Below are positions 52,515-60,806 of a stretch of 64,000 bases of DNA, piece after piece. The number at the start of each line of letters is the position of its first letter. The first letter of the stretch is position 1. This DNA comes from Veillonella_A intestinalis (GTDB lineage Bacteria > Bacillota > Negativicutes > Veillonellales > Veillonellaceae): contig NZ_CALPCB010000011.1 of NCBI RefSeq assembly GCF_943192895.1, positions 1 to 64,000 of the forward strand, in the 5' to 3' direction. The position numbers and the translations under genes are program-made. The notes beneath the pieces are model-generated. The model searched no databases and was not told the origin of the DNA. It worked only from the letters and a program-made list of their open reading frames with translations.

Positions 52515-53647
52515 AGTGTAACCTTCTTTCCAACCTTACTAATATATGATTTAAATTCTTCTTCCCCTTCGACAAAAGTAATGCCAATAGGAATTACATA
52601 TACAGGAATTTTTAAATCATGTACGGCTTGTAATTGACTTAATTTCACGGCGTCCTTTTCCGTTGTCACAATGGCATTAGCCCCTTTAGCAAAAGCTTCA
52701 CTCCACATGCGCACAATATCGTCTGTCGTATACTCATGATGATCGCCAAAATCTAAACTATGACACACCGCATAGCCTAAAGAGGTAACAGTATGGCGGA
52801 ATGAATCAGGTTGACCAATCCCACTAACAGTCAAGAAGTTAAGTGGTTCAGTGCCAAAAGACGTCACTTGAGGTGCTTCATTTCGTGTCCAAGAAGCTAA
52901 GCTTTGAATGCCCAAAGGCTGATGAACCGTTGTCATAATAGGTGCTTGTGGAGCCCATTTTAATAACTGCTGTTTAATACCAAATAATATATCCTTAGGA
53001 ACTTGATCTGTCTTAGTTAAGACAATCACATCCGCCCGACGCAAACCACTCAATGGCTCTCGTAATAGCCCGCGTGGCAATACATGACCATACCCAAATG
53101 GATTGGCTGCATCAATCAGAACAATGTCTAAATCACGACTAAGCTGACGATGTTGAAAGCCATCATCAAGTACTAGTATATCACTACCTAAAGTGGCTGT
53201 CGCTAACTGTGCTGACTTAACCCGTTTACGACCAATAACTACGCTCGTATGACCTAAGCCTTTACCAAGAAGCCACGCTTCATCACCACTAACAGCGGGC
53301 GTTACTTCTAAGCGGCCACGACGAGACACTATGATAGTGTCTTCATTATCTTTAGCTCGATAACCACGGCTTAAAATTGCCGGTGCATAATTCGCTGTTT
53401 CCAAATATTGGCAAATATAGCGAACCATCGGTGTCTTGCCAGTACCACCAGCCGTTATATTGCCAACGCTAATCACTGGTACTGTAGCACGAACTACACC
53501 TTCTTGCTTATCAAACTTCTTGTTTCGCTGTTTTACACCTTGCTCATAAGCAGCACTTAATACGCCTAAACCAGCGCGTGCTACGCCAGCAAGCGGTCCT
53601 TTCGCTTTACCACTGACTATCTGTTTAAACAATCGTTCCCCATTCAT
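52511..53647 (-). CDS. lpxK: Tetraacyldisaccharide 4'-kinase LpxK
   Basis: A 378-residue lipid A kinase: VPVISVGNITAGGTGKTPMVRY (Walker A), ILSRGYRAK, LVLDDGFQHRQLSRDLDIVLIDA, VIVLTKTDQV. It phosphorylates the lipid A disaccharide at the 4' position. ATG at 53647 follows AGGAGG by 8 nt; an upstream in-frame ATG would put that site inside the gene. Confidence 0.96.
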   Translation of the reverse strand: MNGERLFKQIVSGKAKGPLAGVARAGLGVLSAAYEQGVKQRNKKFDKQEGVVRATVPVISVGNITAGGTGKTPMVRYICQYLETANYAPAILSRGYRAKDNEDTIIVSRRGRLEVTPAVSGDEAWLLGKGLGHTSVVIGRKRVKSAQLATATLGSDILVLDDGFQHRQLSRDLDIVLIDAANPFGYGHVLPRGLLREPLSGLRRADVIVLTKTDQVPKDILFGIKQQLLKWAPQAPIMTTVHQPLGIQSLASWTRNEAPQVTSFGTEPLNFLTVSGIGQPDSFRHTVTSLGYAVCHSLDFGDHHEYTTDDIVRMWSEAFAKGANAIVTTEKDAVKLSQLQAVHDLKIPVYVIPIGITFVEGEEEFKSYISKVGKKVTL

Positions 53648-53695
53648 GAGCTTTACCTCCTTTACCATAGATAGCATTCATAACTTAACTGTCAT

Positions 53696-55000
53696 CTATG
53701 GAATAATCTGGTGTGATTCAAAGAGTTTGCGCAACTCTTCTGTATTACGCTGTGTAGCGCCACGATTTTCATGGATAATATCTAAACAATTCTGCCCCAT
53801 TGTATCCCGTAACTCTTTATCACGGCATAAGAGCAACATAGTATCTACTAATTCTCTAGTATCTTTTACCATTAAGCACGCATGACGCGAACTTAATAGT
53901 GCATAAATTTCTTTAAAATTAAACATGTGAGGACCTACTAATATTGGCTTACCATGGGCTGCTGGCTCCAATATATTATGACCACCAGTTTTAACTAACG
54001 AACCGCCTACAAAAATAATATCACCTAAACTATACAGACGGCCTAATTCACCGATAGTATCTAACACTACTACTGGGGTTTTTACATGCACAGGGCCTGT
54101 CATGGTACTGCGGCAAATAGCTCGTAAGCCATTTTTCTCAGCCAACGCTTTCACATCATTACCTCGCATAATTTCACGAGGGGCTATTAACAAACGAGCT
54201 TCTGGATAGGCTTTTAAAATTTCATTGAAAGCCGTCAATACCGCTTCTTCTTCACCACGATGGGTACTACCAGCTACGATAATTGGATGATTACGCCCAA
54301 AGCCAAACTCATCTTGCAATTCTCGCTTTTCCGCTTCCGTAACTTGTGCATACGTTTGGTCATACTTAGTATTTCCCGTAATGGTAATTCGATCCTTATC
54401 AGCCCCTAAGACCTGAATATATTCAGCATCTAACTTAGACTGCATGCAGAAATACTGAATGGAGGCTAACATCTCTTTTGTAAAAGAGCGAATCATCATA
54501 TACCGTTTCATACTGCGATCACTAATACGACCATTTACCATCATTACTGGAATTTTTTCTTTTTCCGCAATACGCAAGAAATTCGGCCAAATTTCCGTTT
54601 CTACCAACAAAATAGTAATAGGCTTAATCATATCTAAAATGCGCTGAGTTAAAAATGGTAAATCTAAGGGAAAGAAAATAATCCCTTCCGCTTCTGGAAT
54701 AATACGATGTGCCATAGCATGTCCAGTTGCTGTAACTACAGATACTACCACTACCGCTTCAGGAAATTTTTTCTTAATATCCTTTACAATCGGACTCGTA
54801 GCTACAATTTCACCAACGGAGGCAGCATGGACCCAAATCGCACGACGACCTTCAATTTTGCGCATCAAAGAATCTGGCATAAAACCTGCACTTTGCCGAA
54901 TACGCTCATAGAACCCTTCTTCAAAGGCCAAGCGGTATAGGATGACTGGGATTAGCCCAATCCAATATATAATTAATAATATGTTGTATACCCAATACAT
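53696..55000 (-). CDS. waaA: Kdo transferase WaaA (KdtA)
   Basis: A 434-residue GT30 enzyme. N-terminal membrane anchor (about 3-24), AIWVHAASVGEI (catalytic Glu region), VTATGHAM, FFPLDLPFL, LLVETEIWPNFL, VAGSTHRGEE and FVGGSLVKTGGHNILEPAAHGKP. It attaches Kdo to the lipid A precursor. Lies 2 nt after msbA. Confidence 0.96.
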   Translation of the reverse strand: MYWVYNILLIIYWIGLIPVILYRLAFEEGFYERIRQSAGFMPDSLMRKIEGRRAIWVHAASVGEIVATSPIVKDIKKKFPEAVVVVSVVTATGHAMAHRIIPEAEGIIFFPLDLPFLTQRILDMIKPITILLVETEIWPNFLRIAEKEKIPVMMVNGRISDRSMKRYMMIRSFTKEMLASIQYFCMQSKLDAEYIQVLGADKDRITITGNTKYDQTYAQVTEAEKRELQDEFGFGRNHPIIVAGSTHRGEEEAVLTAFNEILKAYPEARLLIAPREIMRGNDVKALAEKNGLRAICRSTMTGPVHVKTPVVVLDTIGELGRLYSLGDIIFVGGSLVKTGGHNILEPAAHGKPILVGPHMFNFKEIYALLSSRHACLMVKDTRELVDTMLLLCRDKELRDTMGQNCLDIIHENRGATQRNTEELRKLFESHQIIP

Positions 55001-55002
55001 CC

Positions 55003-56733
55003 TTATTGTCCTTTACTTGCAAATTGCACCGAATACAAATGTTTATATAGCCCGTCTTGCGCTAATAATTCCTCATGCGTCCCCACTTCTTCAATTTGCC
55101 CTTGTCGTAATACTACAATTTGATCGGCATTTTTGATGGTGCTCAAACGATGAGCAATAACGAAGGCAGTTCGTCCTTTCATAAGACGCTCTAATGCTTC
55201 TTGTACTAATTTTTCACTTTCCGTATCTAACGCTGACGTCGCTTCATCTAAAATGAGAATTTTCGGATCTTTTAGAATCGCCCTTGCAATTGCAATACGC
55301 TGACGTTGCCCCCCCGATAAGGAGCTACCTCTTTCACCAACAAAAGTATCAAACCCATCTGGTAATTTTTCAATGAACTCCAAAGCATTCGCCGCTTTAG
55401 CTGCTTCATATACTTCTGCTTCAGTACCATCTAAACGACCATACAGAATATTGTCACGAATCGTTGCATTGAAGAGCATAGTTTCTTGCGGCACTAAACC
55501 AACTTGCTCACGTAAGGATGCAAAGGTAACATCACGCACATCTATACCATCAATACGAATCGCGCCTGAAGAAACATCATAAAAACGAGGCAATAAATTA
55601 GCAATCGTCGTTTTACCCGCCCCAGAAGGACCTACAATAGCGACAATACGGCCAGCTGGTACATCTAAATTCATATTTTGTAAGGCTAATTTCTCACCAT
55701 CATAAGAAAAGGATACTTGGTCGAATTCTACATGCCCTGCTACTTCAGGTAATACAGTTGCATTTGGCTTTTCTTTTACTTCAGGCTCTGTATCTAATAT
55801 ATCAAATACACGATCCCCAGCTGCCATAGCTTTTTGGATATTGCCATATACTTGACTCAATCGTTTCACAGGATTAGATAAATTAATAGCATAAATTAAG
55901 AAGGCAATCAAAGAGCCTGCTGAAATAGCACCGGTTACAACAGAATAGCCACCATACCAAAGAATGACCGTCACAGCAATGGCTGCTGAAAATTCTACTA
56001 AAGGACTAAGCAAACTAGATAATTTAGTAGCACGCATAGCGGCTAAAAAGTTCCGTTGATTTTCCTTTTCAAAACGAGCCACTTCGTGATTTTCACGGGC
56101 AAAGGAGCGAACTACGCGAATTCCTGAAATAACTTCTTGTAATAAAGACGTAATATCAGCAATACGACCTTGTACATCATGCCCTGCAGAACGAAGCTTC
56201 TTCCCAAAAATATTAATTAAACCAAGGACTACCGGTACAATAATCAAGGTTACTAAAGTCAATTTCCAGTCAATTAAAATCATGGATACTAAAGATCCGA
56301 TTAATGTAACTCCTTCAGTAATAAAAGATACTAGATTATCTACAATCGCAGTCTGTAAAGCGCCTACGTCATTTGTTAAATTACTCATCACTACGCCTGT
56401 TTTACGGCGATCAAAATACGCCTGATCCAAACGCTGTAAGTGCTTAAATAGAGCTTCACGAATATCTATAATGACCCGTTGGCCTATATATGACATAGTA
56501 TAGGTTTGCCCATAAGTAGCAAAGCCACGAATTAAAAAGACTGCTAAAATCGCAATAACTACTAAATTTAGCATTTCTAAATCTTTGGCCTGCAATACTT
56601 CATCTACTACATTTTTTATTAACCAAGGTACGACTAAATAGGCGGCAGCAGCTATTATCATGCAAATCAAGCCAAATATTAAACGGCCTATATAGGGTCT
56701 TACATAGACTAATAATCGTTTATAACTTCCCAT
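55003..56733 (-). CDS. msbA: Lipid A export ABC transporter MsbA
   Basis: A 576-residue half-transporter. Six TM segments (about 15-310) and an ATPase domain: Walker A GPSGAGKTTIANL, Q-loop VGLVPQETMLF, signature GSSLSGGQRQRIAIARA, Walker B ILILDEATSALD. Its place between lpxB and waaA supports lipid A flipping rather than drug export. Overlaps lpxB by 14 nt. Confidence 0.93.
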   Translation of the reverse strand: MGSYKRLLVYVRPYIGRLIFGLICMIIAAAAYLVVPWLIKNVVDEVLQAKDLEMLNLVVIAILAVFLIRGFATYGQTYTMSYIGQRVIIDIREALFKHLQRLDQAYFDRRKTGVVMSNLTNDVGALQTAIVDNLVSFITEGVTLIGSLVSMILIDWKLTLVTLIIVPVVLGLINIFGKKLRSAGHDVQGRIADITSLLQEVISGIRVVRSFARENHEVARFEKENQRNFLAAMRATKLSSLLSPLVEFSAAIAVTVILWYGGYSVVTGAISAGSLIAFLIYAINLSNPVKRLSQVYGNIQKAMAAGDRVFDILDTEPEVKEKPNATVLPEVAGHVEFDQVSFSYDGEKLALQNMNLDVPAGRIVAIVGPSGAGKTTIANLLPRFYDVSSGAIRIDGIDVRDVTFASLREQVGLVPQETMLFNATIRDNILYGRLDGTEAEVYEAAKAANALEFIEKLPDGFDTFVGERGSSLSGGQRQRIAIARAILKDPKILILDEATSALDTESEKLVQEALERLMKGRTAFVIAHRLSTIKNADQIVVLRQGQIEEVGTHEELLAQDGLYKHLYSVQFASKGQ

Positions 56734-57883
56734 TCATATCCTCCGTAGCCACGTTAGCCTGTGCTACCGTAGCAATCAATTTAGCCACGCGCTGTACCGC
56801 CCCAGCCCCACCTAGAGCTTCACGAACTGAACGCAAATCAGCAATCATCGTATCACGTCTAGTTGTATCCTCTAATAAAGATTCTAATTCCTTAGCAATA
56901 TTAGCTGGGGTTACCGCCCCTTGTAACAATTCAGGAATGACTTCACGGCCTGCTACAATATTAGGTAAACCTACATGAGACAAATTAACTAATAATTTTC
57001 CCAAGCCATACGTTATTGGAGATAAGCGATACAATAAGATTGTAGGCAGCTCCATGAGTGCCGTTTCTAACGTGGCCGTGCCTGAAGCCGCTAAACAAAC
57101 ATCACAGCATTGCATCAAATCATAGGTATGATCTTCGGTAATCGTAACAGGCACTTTATATTTTTTAGTAATGCTTTCTAATTCTTCTTTGTCAATCGTA
57201 TGAGCCCGTGGTAAATAAAATGCCAAATTTGGATGTTTAGCCATTACTAGTTCAGCACCAGCTAACATACGGTCTAATAAGCCCAAAACTTCTTGTTTAC
57301 GACTTCCAGGCATAAGAAGTACACACTTTGTTTGAGCGGGCATATTAAAATACGCAACCCCTTCTTCATAGGACATAGTGGGTTTAACTATATCAATTAA
57401 AGGATGTCCTACAAACTCAACATCTACTCCAAACTCTTGATAAGCCTTAGCTTCAAAAGGAAAAATAGAAGCTACTTTAGTCACTGTCTTGGCAATATCT
57501 TTACCGCGGCTACGATGCCAAGCCCAAATAGTTGGTGCAATATAATAAATAACAGGAATGCCTAAATCATGAGCCACCTTAGCTAATTTCATATTAAAGC
57601 CAGGATAGTCAACACAAACTAAAACATCTGGCTTTTCACGCAGCATAGTCTCTTTTAAAAAGGTACGCAATTTGAAAAAAGACGGCAAATGCTTAATAAT
57701 CTCCACAATTCCTATGTAGCCTAATTGTTTAATATCATATACAATCTGAACGCCAGCTTCAGCCATGCGCGAACCGCCCATGCCAAACATGGTAACCTCA
57801 GGATATGCGTTTTTTAACGCTTTCGCTACGCTAGCAGCATGAGTATCACCTGATGCTTCACCAGCAGAAAACATGACTTTCAT
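56720..57883 (-). CDS. lpxB: Lipid-A-disaccharide synthase LpxB
   Basis: A 387-residue GT19 enzyme: MFSAGEASGDTHAASVAKAL, MFGMGGSRMAEAGV, DYPGFNMKLA, YYIAPTIWAWHRSRGK, GHPLIDIV, LPGSRKQEV and ASGTATLETALMELPTILLYR. It joins lipid X to UDP-diacylglucosamine. It is the second gene of the cluster, after lpxI. Confidence 0.97.
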   Translation of the reverse strand: MKVMFSAGEASGDTHAASVAKALKNAYPEVTMFGMGGSRMAEAGVQIVYDIKQLGYIGIVEIIKHLPSFFKLRTFLKETMLREKPDVLVCVDYPGFNMKLAKVAHDLGIPVIYYIAPTIWAWHRSRGKDIAKTVTKVASIFPFEAKAYQEFGVDVEFVGHPLIDIVKPTMSYEEGVAYFNMPAQTKCVLLMPGSRKQEVLGLLDRMLAGAELVMAKHPNLAFYLPRAHTIDKEELESITKKYKVPVTITEDHTYDLMQCCDVCLAASGTATLETALMELPTILLYRLSPITYGLGKLLVNLSHVGLPNIVAGREVIPELLQGAVTPANIAKELESLLEDTTRRDTMIADLRSVREALGGAGAVQRVAKLIATVAQANVATEDMNGKL

Positions 57884-57896
57884 CCGAACCTCCAGA

Positions 57897-58718
57897 CTAT
57901 TCTTCTTCCGGCCCTTCTACGGCACAAATAATTAACCCCTTTTCATTGGCTAATTGCAGTACGTCCGCCTGCTCTACAAAAATAGTGCGCTCCGCTTCCA
58001 TGGCCAACACTTTACAATTTCCTTCCAACATGGAGTGAATCGTTTGTAAACCCACCGCCGGCACATCAAAACGCACATCCTGACGTGGCTTAGCTGTCTT
58101 AACAACGACTGCGTCGCCGCGCCCTAAGGCGCCACCTCGCTTAATACAAGCATCCGTACCTTCAATCGCTTCAATGGCCATAACAGCTAAATCCTTAACA
58201 ACTACAGTTTGTCCTATATCAAGGCCACCCATTTGCTTGGCCACATCAAAGCCAAATAGAATATCAGCCATCTGCTCTTTAGACGGTTTTGACTTTGTTA
58301 GTACGCCTGCTTTAGGCATTAATGGTTTCATATAAATCGTTTGATCCACTACATTAATACCTTCTTTTGCCAACTCTTCAACAATCGTAAGCATAATGGT
58401 ATCATCTTTGCGATTACGCAATTTGGTAAGCAAACGAATCGTTCGTAAATCGGGCATAACTAAACCCTTAAACAAAATTTCCTTGGTCACCTTACCAAGC
58501 ATAGTTACTTCAGTAATGCCTTCTTTGTGAAGGGTTTTAAATATTTTATCGATTTTAGCTACATTAATTTCATAGAATGCGTTAGCTTCCTCTGCTAAAG
58601 CAGGCTCCGTATCAGGAATCACTGCAATAACAACGACTTCATAGCCTTCTGATTGTGCAGCTCGTAAAAATTCCAACGGCAATTTGCCTACGCCAGCTAA
58701 TAATCCGACTTTTGCCAT
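57897..58718 (-). CDS. lpxI: UDP-2,3-diacylglucosamine diphosphatase LpxI
   Basis: A 273-residue LpxI (DUF1009) enzyme: KVGLLAGVGKLPLEFLRAAQSEGYEVVVIAV at the N terminus and GFDVAKQMGGLDIGQTVVVKDLAVMAIEAIEGTDACIKRGG, with DVRFDVPAVGLQTIHSM. It makes lipid X and replaces LpxH. It is the first LPS gene in this window. Upstream of it, 268 bp separate it from prophage genes reading in the same direction. Confidence 0.95.
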   Translation of the reverse strand: MAKVGLLAGVGKLPLEFLRAAQSEGYEVVVIAVIPDTEPALAEEANAFYEINVAKIDKIFKTLHKEGITEVTMLGKVTKEILFKGLVMPDLRTIRLLTKLRNRKDDTIMLTIVEELAKEGINVVDQTIYMKPLMPKAGVLTKSKPSKEQMADILFGFDVAKQMGGLDIGQTVVVKDLAVMAIEAIEGTDACIKRGGALGRGDAVVVKTAKPRQDVRFDVPAVGLQTIHSMLEGNCKVLAMEAERTIFVEQADVLQLANEKGLIICAVEGPEEE

Positions 58719-58766
58719 TATTTCCTCCTAGTGTTTTATGCGCTACTTAAAGACACACTACACCAT

Positions 58767-58772
58767 ATTATA
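58767..58772 (-). promoter_or_regulatory. -10 box of a probable lpxI promoter
   Basis: TATAAT on the minus strand about 50 bp before lpxI; no good -35 match. If the prophage separates lpxI from an upstream operon, this would be the cluster's local promoter. Confidence 0.45.
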
Positions 58773-58885
58773 CAACGTACTGTGTTTATAGGTCTACTTT
58801 TATATAAAAACGGGCAATAATGCGTATTGGCCATCTTTTGCATCTTGATTTAAAGTCTATAAAAAAGACTGTTTTCTACACATTT

Positions 58886-58908
58886 TTTGACGTGTTTTTG
58901 CCGTCAAA
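58886..58908. repeat. 7-bp inverted repeat near the prophage edge
   Basis: TTTGACG (58886-58892) and CGTCAAA (58902-58908) around a 9-base T-rich centre. It lies between the phage terminator and lpxI. It could be a recombination-site arm or simple hairpin; the second att site is outside the window. Confidence 0.35.
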
Positions 58909-58939
58909 GTAAAACAGAGGTAGCACGCATGCCACCTCT
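58908..58939 (-). terminator. Terminator of the phage late operon
   Basis: Stem AGAGGT.GC / GC.ACCTCT (58916-58939) with a T-rich tail (GTTTTACTTT) on the minus strand. It ends the lysis genes before lpxI. Confidence 0.75.
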
Positions 58940-58986
58940 GCAGACCGTTTGCTCACTACTTGGTCTAACTCTACTTACATTATACA

Positions 58987-59559
58987 TTACCATTGTGCAA
59001 CTGTATAGAGCATTGTTGCACCTTTAATTTTGCCATCAGGTTTAAAATGTACCATGCTATCAATCCTACCTGCTTGGTAGCCAACAGTAGCATAAGTCTT
59101 ATCATCAATCACAGTCACACCAGCTTTTATTTTATGAGCCTTATTGAGATTGATTTTATACACATCAACCTTTTGCTGTTTCTCATTAGGCGTAACTACA
59201 GTGCGGTCACTTTTAGCTGTAACTGCCACGGGCAACGACTCGCTTTTATTATTAATAGCCTGCTGTGTTTGTTTAGATGCTGTCATAACGTCGGGCGCTT
59301 GTACATAATAACTTACTACAGGCTCCTTTACATGTTGTATCTCACGATGGATTTGCACGGCCGTAGCAGGTGTAACATTGATGGCTTTAGACAATGCGTA
59401 GGTATTATTAATAGTATCGGTAGTAACTATTTTAGGCTGTTGTTTATCACCTGATTGCTTGTATCCCACAACTAGCACAATTAACACTACTGCTATAACG
59501 CCTATAATCACTGTCACAGCGCTTTTATGTTGGCTTAGGTATAATTTAACCTTGCTCAT
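58987..59559 (-). CDS. Signal-anchored phage protein of unknown function
   Basis: A 190-residue protein. Basic N terminus, one TM (about 14-32), then a soluble alpha/beta domain of about 155 residues (TPATAVQIHREIQHVKEPVVSYYVQA; YKINLNKAHKIKAGVTVIDDKTY), predicted outside by the positive-inside rule. It follows the endolysin in the lysis cassette. Position would suit an outer-membrane disruption factor, but no coiled coil or lipobox of known spanins is seen. ATG behind GAGGTG. Not recognised. Confidence 0.6.
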   Translation of the reverse strand: MSKVKLYLSQHKSAVTVIIGVIAVVLIVLVVGYKQSGDKQQPKIVTTDTINNTYALSKAINVTPATAVQIHREIQHVKEPVVSYYVQAPDVMTASKQTQQAINNKSESLPVAVTAKSDRTVVTPNEKQQKVDVYKINLNKAHKIKAGVTVIDDKTYATVGYQAGRIDSMVHFKPDGKIKGATMLYTVAQW

Positions 59560-59568
59560 ACAATCACC

Positions 59569-60156
59569 TCACACAGTGCGACTCATGTCGTATAATTGAC
59601 CGTTAATATTAGCGGACATTGTGTATTGCCAAAGTTTAACACGTGGGTCCTGCCAATCCATCTGATAGTTATATTGAGCGTACCAAATATCGCAACCTAA
59701 TTGATCCATATATAACTTATTTATTATATAGTCATATGCTGCATACAAACCAGCATTGCTATATCCAGCTTGCCATAATCGATTGATTACGATGCTAGCA
59801 ATATTAGTTAGTGTTTGATTAGTCGGCATACCGTGGCGCTCCTTATATCCGTCGCCATCTTCCATGTCGTGCCATACGCCAAGCTCTAAGCGGTCTGGTG
59901 TGAGTCCACTTTGTCTGAGTGTATCGATGATAAACTGTGCCTCAATCTCAGCAGCAGCCTCATCAAGCGCATATGAGTAATGATATACGCCAATCTGCAT
60001 ACCTGCCTCAACAGCTTTATTGATATACTCATAAAACTTACTATCTAATCCACTTTTGCCATATCCAAGGCGCACTATACAACCATCTACTCCTGCTGCC
60101 TTTAATGCCCCGAAATCAACATTAGCATTATGCTCAGATACATCTACAATCTGCAT
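59569..60156 (-). CDS. Phage endolysin, GH25 lysozyme
   Basis: A 195-residue muramidase made only of the GH25 domain: VDVSEHN (Asp5), GVYHYSYA, and the catalytic DxE pair in VWHDMED (Asp97, Glu99), with IWYAQYNYQMDW and VKLWQYT near the C terminus. No signal peptide and no wall-binding repeats, so it needs the holin for release. Its start overlaps the holin stop (TAATG). Confidence 0.92.
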   Translation of the reverse strand: MQIVDVSEHNANVDFGALKAAGVDGCIVRLGYGKSGLDSKFYEYINKAVEAGMQIGVYHYSYALDEAAAEIEAQFIIDTLRQSGLTPDRLELGVWHDMEDGDGYKERHGMPTNQTLTNIASIVINRLWQAGYSNAGLYAAYDYIINKLYMDQLGCDIWYAQYNYQMDWQDPRVKLWQYTMSANINGQLYDMSRTV

Positions 60157-60467
60157 TATTTATTACTCCTCTCATCATCGTCACTGATACCGTTATTATC
60201 GCTATCACGTAACTTTGCCCCATACGCAATAATACAAGCCATGACTTGGCCAGTTAAGATAGCATTGATTATTTTAATAGCATACTCAACTACCTTAAAA
60301 GCCCAGTCATCAGTGATGTGAGCAAACCATATATATAATAGTAAAAATACTACAAATATCAGTGGTAGTAGAGATACGCCAATCACAATCTCGTAAAATA
60401 ATAGGTTGCCGATTTTTAGGTCGGCAGCCTTTATTGTTTTGTACACATCTTTTAAGCGATTTATCAT
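60156..60467 (-). CDS. Phage holin with Asp-rich calcium-loop-like tail
   Basis: A 103-residue protein. Two hydrophobic segments (about 23-50 and 57-84), then a short charged tail. The tail contains DSDNNGISDDDE (residues 88-99), which fits the D-x-D-x-N/D-G-x-x-D pattern of thrombospondin type-3 or EF-hand calcium loops. Size, two TMs and position before the endolysin indicate a holin. The exact family is not identified. Confidence 0.75.
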   Translation of the reverse strand: MINRLKDVYKTIKAADLKIGNLLFYEIVIGVSLLPLIFVVFLLLYIWFAHITDDWAFKVVEYAIKIINAILTGQVMACIIAYGAKLRDSDNNGISDDDERSNK

Positions 60468-60796
60468 GACTTATCGCCCCATAAAATTTTGTTTTCAAGG
60501 CGCTGTATACGCTCCTCTTGCGATTCAAGCCTGTGATTATGCTCGGTGAGTGTTGCATTAGTCCGCTCAACACTTAACAAGATTTTTTGGACGTCCGCCG
60601 ATGTAGTCTGTGTTACCGATTTAATATCGCTGACAGCCTCATCAGTTTTAAGGCGTTTAACCTCGGTCACCGACTGTTTAGCCTCCCATCGGTCAAAGAT
60701 TACGGTCTTAATAAACCAGCCTAAAATAGTTGCTACACCTAGCACAACGCCAACTAAAGACGACCACCATGCGAGGTCATACATTGGATTATCCAT
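60464..60796 (-). CDS. Phage membrane protein with coiled coil
   Basis: A 110-residue protein. One TM (about 9-30; WWSSLVGVVLGVATILGWFI) is followed by a basic segment and a long coiled coil (about 45-105). The acidic N terminus and basic flank after the TM predict an N-out, C-in topology. Similar small proteins lie beside phage holins (XhlA-like or holin accessory). Overlaps the holin start by 4 nt. Confidence 0.65.
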   Translation of the reverse strand: MDNPMYDLAWWSSLVGVVLGVATILGWFIKTVIFDRWEAKQSVTEVKRLKTDEAVSDIKSVTQTTSADVQKILLSVERTNATLTEHNHRLESQEERIQRLENKILWGDKS

Positions 60797-60806
60797 CTTT
60801 GCTCCT

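Noticed and set aside
60387..60573. Short overlapping ORFs in the holin region and in the thrS leader (30387-30732)
   Set aside because: They overlap well-supported genes or the T-box and lack start signals or conserved motifs.
60464..60796. Coiled-coil membrane protein considered as an inner-membrane spanin
   Set aside because: Charge distribution predicts the coiled coil in the cytoplasm, opposite to Rz-type spanins, and no paired outer-membrane lipoprotein gene overlaps it.
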